The translations under genes were made by a program, and so were the position numbers. The notes below the pieces were generated by a model that saw only the letters and a list, made by a program, of their open reading frames with translations, searched no databases and was not told the origin of the DNA. Shown here piece by piece: positions 8,773 through 16,213 of a stretch of DNA of 64,000 nt; positions within the stretch are counted from its first letter, which is position 1, and the number at the start of each line of letters is the position of its first letter. Source of the DNA: Pseudobdellovibrionaceae bacterium (GTDB lineage: Bacteria; Bdellovibrionota; Bdellovibrionia; Bdellovibrionales; JAGQZY01); NCBI GenBank assembly GCA_020635085.1, contig JACKAL010000005.1, positions 121,645 through 185,644 on the forward strand, given 5' to 3'.

Positions 8773-8849
8773 GGTGTCGTAGCTCAGTTGGATAGAGCAT
8801 CTGCCTTCTAAGCAGACGGTCGCACGTTCGAATCGTGCCGACATCACCA
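8773..8849 (+). tRNA. tRNA-Arg, anticodon TCT
   Basis: A 77-nt cloverleaf with encoded CCA. The acceptor stem GGTGTCG pairs with CGACATC (one G-T wobble), the D arm contains GCTCAGTTGGATAGAGC, the anticodon stem TCTGC/GCAGA encloses loop CTTCTAA (anticodon TCT), and the T arm is GCACGTTCGAATCGTGC. It reads AGA (and by wobble AGG) arginine codons. It stands alone between a terminator and a small lipoprotein gene. Confidence 0.95.
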
Positions 8850-8896
8850 TTTATGGTTCGTCGGTTAGCAAATAAAACTGGAATGGGGATCGGGAG

Positions 8897-9379
8897 ATGA
8901 GATACGCATTATTATTTTTCATAATCACAGGATGCAGTCACTATAGCTCTATTCTCCCACATTACCATACGGGAAAGCGTAATCCTGAGAAAAAAACTCT
9001 GTCTTCTTGTACCAACTACATATTTGGTTTTAGTACAAAAGAGAGTAATCTTTCTTATGCGAATGCTCTTGATAACTTTAATCTCACCCCAGAGAATGTG
9101 TTTAGTGTAGACGAAAGACGATGGGTTTGGACTTGGCCAATCTATTACTGGCGATGTCTAGATATTAATGTGAATGACACGTATCGAGCCCAGTCAGTTT
9201 CAGAGAATGTGTCTGTAACTAAGATAGAACAAGTAAAGCCTCCTGTTGAAGTAAAGCCTGGCTCAATCACTGGCGATTTTCAAAACGACTCAAAAAGATG
9301 TGACAAACTAGAAAATAGCAAGGCAGAGGTTTGTCGTAAACTTATTAAACGTCAGTACGAAGGTTTGGAAAAACTTTAG
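8897..9379 (+). CDS. Small lipoprotein of unknown function
   Basis: A 160-residue protein with a short lipoprotein signal (MRYALLFFIITGCSHYSS, Cys about residue 13) and RBS GGGAG before ATG. After the lipid anchor the sequence has an SCTNYIFGFS-like opening and a WPIYYWRCLDINV strand. This pattern, C..YI.GF ... R.C..V, recurs in many small proteobacterial envelope lipoproteins that have no assigned role. The C-terminal part (from about residue 110) is charged, with three more Cys. It begins 48 bases after the tRNA. Confidence 0.7.
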   Translation: MRYALLFFIITGCSHYSSILPHYHTGKRNPEKKTLSSCTNYIFGFSTKESNLSYANALDNFNLTPENVFSVDERRWVWTWPIYYWRCLDINVNDTYRAQSVSENVSVTKIEQVKPPVEVKPGSITGDFQNDSKRCDKLENSKAEVCRKLIKRQYEGLEKL

Positions 9380-9430
9380 CTATCACCTGGATGACAGCGC
9401 TCTTTTTTGAAAGAGCAAGTCTATCGAAAT

Positions 9431-10361
9431 TCATATTTTCCCCCGCGATGCAGAATCACAATTTGTTGCTCGAAGCGCACAACTATGTTTTGCACGGCGC
9501 CCCAACTGCAAGCTTCTAATTAGATTTATGATCGCTGCTTCTCGTAGTTGGGGATGGGGGTGGGAAGGAAGGAATTTTTTCGTTCTGTTATAGATTGCAT
9601 CGCTAATTTTTTTAGTCATAAGTGATTGAGCCGGTAATTCGGGGTAAACAATTGTAAAGTCAAACCTGTTCCACTTTCCAGCCTCTGGGGACATGGTAAT
9701 TTCATTAGGTAAATCAGAGCATTGTGAATGCAGTAGGATTGTTTGGCGGACTTGGGTTTTCTGGGCATCCTGACCATTTCCATTCATCATGGATCCGTCC
9801 CTGTAAATCAGGTCCGTTATTAACCAGGTTTACTGAGACAATGGAGCTATTTTTTTCATTTTTAATTTTAGTCGTGGTAGAAGAGTTTTTCGATTAGGAT
9901 GTTTATTATCGACAATGTGTCCTTTACCAATTATTAGTACTCCGCGCTTACAGTTATTGTTGATATCAGAATGCTTAGTAATTTCTACTGACATACTCTT
10001 GTCGCGAGCATTCAACCCATCAAGAGTTGTTACCCACGGAGGGTTTTTGGGCCTTTAAAAAGGCAGTTGATCTCCGGCATAGATTTTTTAAGCTCACTCA
10101 GTAGTATGGGTAACTGGCGAAGGGTGTAGCCTCCGTGTGATTCTCCCAATAAAATGAGTCGAGGATTTTTTTACTTAGTTCAACAACCATGTCTTTTACG
10201 GATTTTCCAGATTTAATTTTTTCCGTTAGAGTAATAGATCTTACTTTGCAATGCTGTCTAAAGTTCAATTGTTCGTTTTGTGCTTCAAGCGGTCGCAAAT
10301 TATTTTGTATAATTTCAGTGCACTTATTTTTCGAAACCTCTGCTTCTAAGGATTTAACCGG
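9431..10361 (-). pseudogene. Decayed ChaN/Tiki-like (haem-binding uptake superfamily) protein gene
   Basis: On the minus strand three frames together give a recognisable protein. After about 65 residues comes RLILLGESHGGYTLRQLP, the ILLGExH opening of ChaN/Tiki proteins. Later come LNARDKSMSVEI and RGVLIIGKGHIVDNKHP, matching the RDxxMA and GxGH motifs. Frame changes are needed at the A/T7 run 10166-10172, the T5 run 10044-10048 and the T7 run 9850-9856, and again near 9720. The middle of the usual domain between NCLFKG and LNARD appears deleted, and the 5' end is blocked by an in-frame TGA with no signal peptide. Three of the breaks sit in homopolymers and would each be repaired by one extra A, so sequencing error is possible for part of the damage. 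The internal deletion and the fourth shift favour a true pseudogene. Confidence 0.6.
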
Positions 10362-10473
10362 TCATTTTTGAGTGGGCGCTATTTGATTTGGAATCGGCAC
10401 TGTGAACTTTGCCTTGACAACTTCAGTGGGGCGCGCAATATCCACTAAGCTAACAACCCAAAGGGGTATACCA

Positions 10474-10947
10474 ATGAAGTTATTTGCATTCGCATTTGTC
10501 GGGGTTCTGTCAGTTATACCAACTCTTTCGTCTGCTTCGTGTCTTAACATAACGGGCGACTATGACTCGGGATTTATTCAAGAGGGTAAAGGAAATCTAA
10601 TTTGGTCATTCAAGCAAGATAGCTGCGACGCTATCTCTACAGCTTCTTACTATTTATGGGGTTCGACTAAATCAGATGAAGTGGCGCCTACAATTAACTA
10701 TGTGCACGCTGGAAAAACTGATCTGTGTGAGGTTAAAGCGTGCTTTATATTTACTGAGACCGAAAGCGGTTTGGTATATGATTGGGATGGTTCAATTAAA
10801 GTGAATGGAGTCTATAGCTGCCGCTATGATCGCGTAGAGATTTCACTGGATGGTGAGAACTTTGTTCGCACTTTTTATATCAACGACGTAAGCCCCAACT
10901 GCAAAAAAACAAAATCATATAGTGTTTCTCTTAAGCGTGTACAGTAA
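10474..10947 (+). CDS. Secreted protein of unknown function
   Basis: The start at 10474 is chosen because it gives a standard signal peptide (MKLFAFAFVGVLSVIPTLSS, cleavage near SSAS) with AAAGGGG just upstream; the frame is open 24 codons further. The 157-residue product has six Cys in its mature part (SCLNITG, DSCDAIS, LCEVKACF, YSCRYDR, PNCKKT), suggesting a disulfide-stabilised periplasmic or extracellular protein. TTGACA near 10417 and AATATC near 10440, 17 bases apart, could be its promoter. No family recognised. Its upstream region overlaps the dead 5' end of the ChaN-like pseudogene. Confidence 0.7.
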   Translation: MKLFAFAFVGVLSVIPTLSSASCLNITGDYDSGFIQEGKGNLIWSFKQDSCDAISTASYYLWGSTKSDEVAPTINYVHAGKTDLCEVKACFIFTETESGLVYDWDGSIKVNGVYSCRYDRVEISLDGENFVRTFYINDVSPNCKKTKSYSVSLKRVQ

Positions 10948-11059
10948 CCCTCTTGGTTTCAATATAAATTTGGTCGCGTGGCCAGAGCAAACGTGATCGC
11001 ACAATATTGCTCTGGCTTCATAAAAATTTCAGCACGATATGCAAGTGATTTCAGATCGC

Positions 11060-11716
11060 TTAGAGTTTCGTCAGAATGAATTGCAGATTTGATACGATAT
11101 GGAGCCATATCAAAAGCTGTACGCTTTTAGACAATCTAAAAATCAAGCAAAGAACCATTGCAAATATAAAGTGTGAAAGAAACTTTAGAAATTGCTGCTG
11201 AGGTGAAAATACAAATGCCTCAGCATTGTTAAACCCCCAATGCATTAATGCAAATGCGGTAGAAGAGACTGCCGATGCCGAAAGAAACGATACCCAACTC
11301 TTTTTTAACCATGGTGTAAGAAGGTTACGTGAGAACAGTTCTTCGAAGATCGGAGACACAATGCCTCCGAATACTAGCCATTCTGCATACCAAGTATTGT
11401 GAAATGGAATAGCCGCAGCCGCTGCAATATAAGCGATAAATAAGTAATGAAGTGGTTTTCCGAAAGGAATTTTTTTTCCAAAAATTCTAATCGCATTTCT
11501 TTGTTCTAACGGAAAATTTTGTTTAAATAGCCACACCCAAAATGGGGTAAAGAGAATCATTTGGAGAAGCCATAGCCACATCCATAACGGGGCCGAGCCA
11601 AACTGGCTGATTGAAATCAACGGCCGAAGGAGCGAAAATATAACATAGCTAAGAATTCCCCAGGTCAGTGGAAGCAAAAGGCAGATGTAGTATTGTTGCT
11701 TTGGGTTTGTGGCCAT
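11060..11716 (-). CDS. CPBP-family intramembrane metalloprotease (CAAX protease/Abi)
   Basis: A 218-residue protein with six or seven hydrophobic segments. All three CPBP motifs are visible: EELFSR (the EExxxR motif, about residues 125-130), FALMHW (FxxxH, about 155-160) and HIVSN near the C-terminus (HxxxN/D). These residues form the zinc or water-activating active site within the membrane. Family members include type II CAAX prenyl proteases and bacterial proteins linked to bacteriocin self-immunity or abortive infection, but substrates are mostly unknown. Length is normal. It appears to be a single-gene unit. Confidence 0.88.
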   Translation of the reverse strand: MATNPKQQYYICLLLPLTWGILSYVIFSLLRPLISISQFGSAPLWMWLWLLQMILFTPFWVWLFKQNFPLEQRNAIRIFGKKIPFGKPLHYLFIAYIAAAAAIPFHNTWYAEWLVFGGIVSPIFEELFSRNLLTPWLKKSWVSFLSASAVSSTAFALMHWGFNNAEAFVFSPQQQFLKFLSHFIFAMVLCLIFRLSKSVQLLIWLHIVSNLQFILTKL

Positions 11717-11911
11717 TGATCTCCTTTAACATCCACATCGCACTCGGTCATCTAGGTAATGTGACAAGCGTCAACTTTACACTGGCAAATTGAAACTAGC
11801 TCCGTACCACTTCCACTTATCTGTCATCTGAAAAGGATTAAAAACTAAAAGGGAGGTCGCTTGTTGTGGTCTCACTTAAATAAGGCTTCCAGAAGCTCTG
11901 ATCTGATTATC

Positions 11912-12190
11912 TTAACTTGCCTTATTTTTAAAATGTACAGAAGTAGAAATTCCCAAAGACTGTAAATAAGTTACTAATTTTTCAATGCTCAAAGATGAAA
12001 TTTTGCCGTTAATAAGTTCACTGATGCGCGGCTGCGGCACTTTTAATGTTTTGATAAGTTCTTTCTGCGAAATCTTTTTATCTTCGATGATTTGCATGAT
12101 TTTACTGTGTAGCTCTGATTTTAAAACAAGAGCGGCACTTTGTTCGTCCGAAAAACCGAGGTCGTGGAATACAGGTTTATTTTTTTTCAT
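11912..12190 (-). CDS. higA: HigA-type antitoxin, XRE-family helix-turn-helix
   Basis: A 92-residue protein with an XRE-type HTH at about residues 40-75: SQKELIKTLKVPQPRISELI is the recognition unit, with the characteristic QxRISELxNGK. The N-terminal third (FSDEQSAALVLKSELHSKIM) is of the kind found in antitoxins paired with Gp49/HigB toxins, which bind the toxin. It has a good RBS (GGAG) and starts nine bases after the toxin stop. It should neutralise the toxin and repress the operon by binding the palindrome at 12541-12558. Confidence 0.88.
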   Translation of the reverse strand: MKKNKPVFHDLGFSDEQSAALVLKSELHSKIMQIIEDKKISQKELIKTLKVPQPRISELINGKISSLSIEKLVTYLQSLGISTSVHFKNKAS

Positions 12191-12199
12191 AACAACTCC

Positions 12200-12514
12200 T
12201 CATATACTTTTTAATCGTCGCTTAGCGAGTTCAATGTCTTCTTTCGCCGTTTTAGCACTCTGTTTTTTAAAGCCGTGGAGAACATAAATCTTACCGCGCG
12301 CATGAATCGCATAAATAATACGGTACCAGCCACTGTGATCTTGCTCCTTGATTTCATAGACTCCGTTGCCAATACTCTTCATAGGGCGGCTTTTTAAAGG
12401 CTTTTCGCCTTTTTGCAACCGATAAAGCTCAAAGCCCATATCTTCCTTGATAGGTTCGGGAAACTCGCTCACTACCAATTTTGAATCACCGAGCCATACA
12501 ACTTCTTTTAACAA
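12200..12514 (-). CDS. higB: HigB-like toxin (phage Gp49/RelE superfamily)
   Basis: A 104-residue protein matching the Gp49-like HigB branch of RelE toxins: MLKEVVWLGDSKL at the start, FPEPIKEDMGFELYRLQKG, then KPMKSIGNGVYEIK-type strands (here RPMKSIGNGVYEIKEQ), WYRIIYAI, and YVLHGFKKQSAKTAKEDIE at the C-terminus. These toxins cleave mRNA on the ribosome. The frame opens with TTG; no better ATG is available. Toxin-first order with the antitoxin directly downstream is the usual higBA arrangement. Confidence 0.88.
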   Translation of the reverse strand: MLKEVVWLGDSKLVVSEFPEPIKEDMGFELYRLQKGEKPLKSRPMKSIGNGVYEIKEQDHSGWYRIIYAIHARGKIYVLHGFKKQSAKTAKEDIELAKRRLKSI

Positions 12515-12540
12515 GGAACCTGCAACGGTTCGATCTTATT

Positions 12541-12558
12541 TATACAATATATTGTATA
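12541..12558. promoter_or_regulatory. Perfect 18-bp palindrome, probable HigA operator
   Basis: TATACAATATATTGTATA is fully self-complementary and lies 27 bases upstream of the toxin start. On the minus strand it overlaps a TATAAA -10-like sequence, so antitoxin binding there would block the promoter. Autoregulation through such palindromes is standard for HigA antitoxins; the specific binding is inferred. Confidence 0.7.
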
Positions 12559-12716
12559 TTTAATCAATAGGAGTTATTTTTATTTTTTGGAAAGCCAACT
12601 ATAGAGGTTTTAAATGCAAAAATAAAACCGACTTTTTAAAGCTCGTTGGGCTAAAATGTGTTCACAAGCCATCAAAAACCATCAAAATGCTTAAAAATTG
12701 AAGCTGAAGCTGTGTG

Positions 12717-12775
12717 AAGCTGTACGGACTTACTTATGAGACGCCATGTGTCCCACAAGTAAGTCCGTACAGCTT
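12717..12775. repeat. Perfect 19-bp inverted repeat with 21-base loop
   Basis: AAGCTGTACGGACTTACTT at 12717-12735 is the exact complement of 12757-12775. A weaker extension outwards pairs left-hand AGCTGAA with TTCAGCT on the right. A T-rich tract (CTTTTTCTTAC) follows on the plus side, so the element could end transcription from either side; it could equally be the stem of a small RNA or a mobile palindromic element. No second copy was seen in the window. Confidence 0.8.
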
Positions 12776-12901
12776 TCAGCTTTTTCTTACGTTGTTGAAA
12801 GTAGATTCACGACTTGTAACAAAAAGTTACATAATAAATAAAAAAATCCCAAAAATGAGACGTTTTAAAATTGTTTGAGCGTGAGCGATTAAATTAGAAG
12901 A

Positions 12902-13570
12902 TTATCTATTTTTTATTGAAGACAACAATCGGTACATGGCGCGAGCAGCCACATAGCCAATGCCAATAAATAAAGAGCTTGGGAGCACATGCCATAAAAG
13001 TTCATGTAGGGGATCGGTCCATGGGCATATAAAAGAAAGGCCTAAGGCGCCGAAGGAGGTCATGGCCATGGCCCAGTAGAGAAAAGTGGCCTTGGGATAG
13101 AGTACAGCACCCTGTTTGATAAACCAAAGCGAGAAAAAGCCAATAGGTATAAGTATGGATACAATGACAATAGGGCAAAGCCATGTGTTGTATTGCCAGG
13201 CGACCAGAGCTTCAGAGGGTGTTTGCATGTAAACGGCGACAAAAGCAATGACGAGTACGAGAAGCCAAAGCACCATAGAAAAAATAGGGGTTTTCGCTAG
13301 ACGAAATTGCACCGTGTGCGGGGACAAAGATTTAGTAAGCAGAAACGCCGAAAAAAACCCAGCAGACATGAGTAAAAGCCCTTCGATAAAACTTCGATCT
13401 TCGATAAAATGAATTTCTCCAGTCCGCCAATACCAATACAGCATACCGAGTAGCATGATGCTAATAGATAGAACGAGAAGGCCTAAGAATCGCTTTTTAG
13501 TGCTGGCGAGGGGTTGTACCGGTTGTAAATTGTCCGATAGAGACTCAATAAAAGAATCTTGATTGATCAT
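12902..13570 (-). CDS. nrsF: NrsF-type (DUF1109) membrane anti-sigma factor
   Basis: A 222-residue protein with a short cytoplasmic N-terminus (MINQDSFIESLSDNLQPVQP) followed by six hydrophobic segments, the layout of NrsF/DUF1109 proteins. The conserved C-terminal region reads SFICPWTDPLHELLWHVLPS, with the Cys-Pro and His-containing loop typical of the family. In Caulobacter, NrsF holds the ECF sigma factor SigF at the membrane and releases it on oxidative or metal stress. Here its start overlaps the stop of the sigma gene by four bases, so both are co-translated. The stimulus in this organism is unknown. Confidence 0.88.
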   Translation of the reverse strand: MINQDSFIESLSDNLQPVQPLASTKKRFLGLLVLSISIMLLGMLYWYWRTGEIHFIEDRSFIEGLLLMSAGFFSAFLLTKSLSPHTVQFRLAKTPIFSMVLWLLVLVIAFVAVYMQTPSEALVAWQYNTWLCPIVIVSILIPIGFFSLWFIKQGAVLYPKATFLYWAMAMTSFGALGLSFICPWTDPLHELLWHVLPSSLFIGIGYVAARAMYRLLSSIKNR

Positions 13571-14109
13571 AATTCGACCCCTAGGTGGGAAGCGAGGGCT
13601 TTGTAGGCTCTATGAGCCGATACTTTTACAGCACTTTCCGATAAAGACATAATGGAGGCCACTTCTTTTATGCTCTTACCGTCGAGCTTAATGGCGCACA
13701 AAATGGTGCGTTGATCGTGAGAGAGTGCATCGAGGGCTTTTTGAAAATCACGTATTTCCATAAAAGATATTTCTGCCTCGGTCGATAGGCTATCAAGGAA
13801 GTCCTCATCATGAATGCTATTAAGTTCTGCGCGGCGTCCTTGTTTACGGTAAAAATCGATCAGGCGACTTTGGACAATTTTAAAAAGCCATGGCTTAAAC
13901 GGGAAGTTCGCATCATAGGTGTGGCGCGACTTATGGATGGAGATAAGAATTTCTTGCAGAAGGTCCTGAATACGCTCTTCCGTCTTTAATTTGTATTTTA
14001 AATAAGATTGGAGGTACTGAGACACTTCCGTAAGTAATGTGTTGTACATCTTCGAATTTCCTTTTTGGGCCTCTACCATGAGGTTTTCCCAATTTGAGCA
14101 CTGACTCAT
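13567..14109 (-). CDS. ECF sigma factor paired with NrsF (SigF-like)
   Basis: A 180-residue ECF sigma factor. Region 2 lies at about residues 25-90 (LLQEILISIHKSRHTYDANF and PFKPWLFKIVQSRLIDFYRK, the typical -10-binding helices). Region 4 lies at about 120-175, with SIKEVASIMSLSESAVKVSA as the helix-turn-helix that reads the -35 element. The RR/E-rich linker is normal in length. It overlaps nrsF downstream. Its own promoter region carries GTAAC-N16-CGAA, as does the divergent YHS gene, which suggests autoregulation. Confidence 0.92.
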   Translation of the reverse strand: MSQCSNWENLMVEAQKGNSKMYNTLLTEVSQYLQSYLKYKLKTEERIQDLLQEILISIHKSRHTYDANFPFKPWLFKIVQSRLIDFYRKQGRRAELNSIHDEDFLDSLSTEAEISFMEIRDFQKALDALSHDQRTILCAIKLDGKSIKEVASIMSLSESAVKVSAHRAYKALASHLGVEL

Positions 14110-14116
14110 AGGTAAA

Positions 14117-14141
14117 TTCGTCCTCCGCGTTAAAAAGTTAC
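14117..14141 (-). promoter_or_regulatory. ECF-type promoter of the sigma-nrsF operon (GTAAC-N16-CGAA)
   Basis: On the minus strand GTAAC (14141-14137) and CGAA (14120-14117) are separated by exactly 16 bases. This equals the GTAACC-N16-CGAA pattern I recall for Caulobacter SigF. The -10 lies only eight bases before the ATG at 14109, so the transcript would have almost no leader. GGAGG between the two elements would then be outside the mRNA. Confidence 0.6.
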
Positions 14142-14187
14142 ATCCTAGTGGAAATAATAGCTAATGCAAAACTTTTTTATCATGTGT

Positions 14188-14212
14188 GTAACTTTCTTCG
14201 GATAGGGGCGAA
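14188..14212 (+). promoter_or_regulatory. ECF-type promoter of the YHS gene (GTAAC-N16-CGAA)
   Basis: GTAAC at 14188-14192 and CGAA at 14209-14212 are separated by 16 bases, the same as the divergent sigma-gene promoter. A start near 14219 would leave a leader of about 27 bases containing the RBS GGAGG at 14237-14241. Confidence 0.7.
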
Positions 14213-14245
14213 CCTTCTTGTAGCAAGTTTATGCTAGGAGGAAAA

Positions 14246-14722
14246 ATGAAGAAAATTGTAGGGTTAATGACAATTTTGTGGGCACTAAGTGCAGTAGCTG
14301 ATGTACCCATTCAAAAAGATCGCAATGAGGCTGAGTATAACAAAGAGTTCGCTGTAGCGCTTGATGGCTATGATCCCGTTTCCTATTTCGAAGAAGGTGG
14401 GGGAACTCCTTTAAAAGGAGATGCTGCGATCGAGTTCGTATATGGAACGATTATTTACCATTTTGCTAATATGGCGAATATGGAAATGTTCAAAACCAAT
14501 CCCGCTAAATATGAACCCACCTATGGTAGCTGGTGTGCATACGCCATGTCGGAAGGATCAAGAATAAAAATCAAACCTTTGATCTATACCATCCATGGCA
14601 ATCGTATTCACTTTTTTGTGGCAAAATCGGCGAAGAAAACCTTCGATGACGAGCTTGAATCGCGCGAGCCGGTGGCAGATATGAACTGGAAGGGTTTTTC
14701 GGGAGAAGAACCACGCAAGTGA
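14246..14722 (+). CDS. Secreted YHS-domain protein
   Basis: The start at 14246 follows GGAGG with ideal spacing and gives a signal peptide (MKKIVGLMTILWALSAVA, cleavage before DVPI). The 158-residue product carries a YHS-type domain: ALDGYDPVSYFEEGG, then FVYGTIIYHFANMANMEMFK and a YGSWCAYAMSEG turn. This secreted YHS variant is common near copper- or redox-stress genes; whether it binds metal is unknown, as only one Cys is present. The promoter at 14188-14212 places it under the neighbouring ECF sigma factor. A strong hairpin follows at 14731-14760, so downstream genes probably have their own promoter. Confidence 0.85.
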   Translation: MKKIVGLMTILWALSAVADVPIQKDRNEAEYNKEFAVALDGYDPVSYFEEGGGTPLKGDAAIEFVYGTIIYHFANMANMEMFKTNPAKYEPTYGSWCAYAMSEGSRIKIKPLIYTIHGNRIHFFVAKSAKKTFDDELESREPVADMNWKGFSGEEPRK

Positions 14723-14730
14723 TAGTTTTA

Positions 14731-14760
14731 CAGGAGCCACTTTTAATGCAGTGGCTCCTG
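14731..14760. terminator. Perfect 10-bp hairpin after the YHS gene
   Basis: CAGGAGCCAC pairs with GTGGCTCCTG around a 10-base loop, eight bases after the YHS stop. There is no T-run directly after it, so it may be a weak terminator or an mRNA 3'-end stabiliser. Confidence 0.55.
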
Positions 14761-14939
14761 CCTGGAATAGAATTTTACTAGATATTGAAAATCAATTGGT
14801 GTTTCAAATAATGAAACACGTGATACGAAAATTTATACCTTATTTATTCCTCAAGTAGAATGTATAGAAAAGAAAGAGATAATGGGTGTGGCGTAGAGGC
14901 CACAGACATCCATAAAGAAATGAGCTGGAGAGAATGTAT

Positions 14940-15608
14940 ATGAAACGATTTATTTTATATATCGCAGGGATCGTGTTTTTCACAGGCTGTGGCAACTTTT
15001 TTCATTCGAAGAGTGGGGGATCAAGTAATGGACCCAATTCAACACTGGAAGTTGGTAATGGAGTTGTGTTTGCCGACGTTCGCGATAGAGTTTTTATGTC
15101 GTATTGTGTGCGCTGTCATGTGCAGTACGCGGATTACACATTTGCCAAAAAAGATATAAAACAGATTTTACTGAGCGTAGAAAACAATCGCATGCCTAAA
15201 AACGCTGCGCCGTTATCTCAAGAATTAAAAGACTTATTAAAAGCGTGGGACCAAAATGGATCACCAGATCAAGCTGCACAAAACACACAAACCCCGCCAC
15301 CCGCGACAAGTGATGAATTGGCGCCGACATGGGACTCGCTATATGCTAATATTTTTGTGCCGAAGTGTGTGGTCTGTCATAGTCCCAACGGTGTGGCCAA
15401 ATGGATAGATGTTTCAAGTCGTGCGGGTATGGCCAAGACATTGATTAAGCATATTAATTTTGCAAAACCTGAAGACAGTTATTTGGTGTCGCGGCTAAAA
15501 GACAAGGAAGAGCCCATGCCACCACTTCCTCCGGACTCCAGCATTCCCCAGTTAACAGAGAAGGAAGTGGGCGTGGTGATTGAGTGGATTAAGGCCGGTT
15601 TGCCATAA
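14940..15608 (+). CDS. Dihaem c-type cytochrome lipoprotein
   Basis: The start is ATG at 14940 (GGAG nine bases upstream) or the ATG two codons earlier. The lipobox is FFTGC (Cys about residue 17). Two c-type haem attachment motifs are present: CVRCH (about residue 60) and CVVCH (about residue 150). The two halves are separated by a Gln/Thr/Pro linker (TQTPPPATSDELAP), suggesting two small cytochrome domains. Met residues in NNRMPKNAAPLS and EEPMPPLPPD could be the sixth haem ligands. It would carry electrons at the periplasmic face of a membrane. It is followed by the yceI-like and haem-barrel genes in the same direction with short gaps. Confidence 0.85.
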   Translation: MKRFILYIAGIVFFTGCGNFFHSKSGGSSNGPNSTLEVGNGVVFADVRDRVFMSYCVRCHVQYADYTFAKKDIKQILLSVENNRMPKNAAPLSQELKDLLKAWDQNGSPDQAAQNTQTPPPATSDELAPTWDSLYANIFVPKCVVCHSPNGVAKWIDVSSRAGMAKTLIKHINFAKPEDSYLVSRLKDKEEPMPPLPPDSSIPQLTEKEVGVVIEWIKAGLP

Positions 15609-15646
15609 ATAAAATATATAAATAATAAATATAAGAGGAGATTTTT

Positions 15647-16204
15647 ATGAAGCGTTTTTTAATACTCACTTTGGTCGCTGCATCTGCAGTTACAGCACAT
15701 GCTACACCATACACGATGAGTTCAGATAAGGGTCAGGTATTATTTAAAGCCACGGCCCTGGGCTTGAAGTTCGAAGGTAAAGGCAAGGGCTCGCAAGGAC
15801 AAATTCAGATTGATGATAAGGTCCAAGGCGATCTTTTATTTTCATTAAATACTCTGGACACAGGTATCGGACTTCGTAATGAACATATGAAAGACAAATA
15901 TTTAGAAACGGGAAAATACCCAGAGGGAAAGCTCCATATCGACGAGGTAAAAAACTTTACCAAGAATAGTCCCGATGGTGAGTATGATTTTACTGGCAAG
16001 CTGACTGTCCACGGTGTGGAAAAACCCATCGAAAATGGTAAGGTCAAAGTTCACAAAGTCGCAGATGGCTTTGACATAGAAGCCATGTTTGATACAAAAA
16101 TTTCGCAATATTCCATTCCTATACCTAAATATGCGGGGCTGGCTCTCAAGGATGATGTGCAGATCGTTGCTAATGGTGCCTTGCAAGAAGTGAAAACAAA
16201 GTAG
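15647..16204 (+). CDS. Periplasmic YceI-family protein
   Basis: A 185-residue protein with a signal peptide (MKRFLILTLVAASAVTAHAT) and a full YceI lipocalin-like domain: SSDKGQVLFKATALGLKFEG, LDTGIGLRNEHMKDKYLETG (the conserved LxTG..xRdxHMrd.yl motif) and KLTVHGVEKPI. YceI proteins bind polyisoprenoids such as quinone-like lipids in the periplasm, which fits the cytochrome genes around it. RBS AGAGGAG is good. It starts 38 bases after the dihaem lipoprotein and ends nine bases before the haem-barrel gene, so the three form an operon. Confidence 0.92.
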   Translation: MKRFLILTLVAASAVTAHATPYTMSSDKGQVLFKATALGLKFEGKGKGSQGQIQIDDKVQGDLLFSLNTLDTGIGLRNEHMKDKYLETGKYPEGKLHIDEVKNFTKNSPDGEYDFTGKLTVHGVEKPIENGKVKVHKVADGFDIEAMFDTKISQYSIPIPKYAGLALKDDVQIVANGALQEVKTK

Positions 16205-16213
16205 GGCTTTTCG

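Larger units (their letters stand above)
12515..12901. other. Intergenic region with operator and long hairpin
   Basis: This 387-base stretch between higBA and nrsF has no convincing gene. It holds the palindrome at 12541-12558, two copies of CCATCAAAA at about 12668-12687, a triple GAAGCTG motif around 12700-12722 and the 19-bp inverted repeat at 12717-12775. The rest is AT-rich. Confidence 0.6.
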
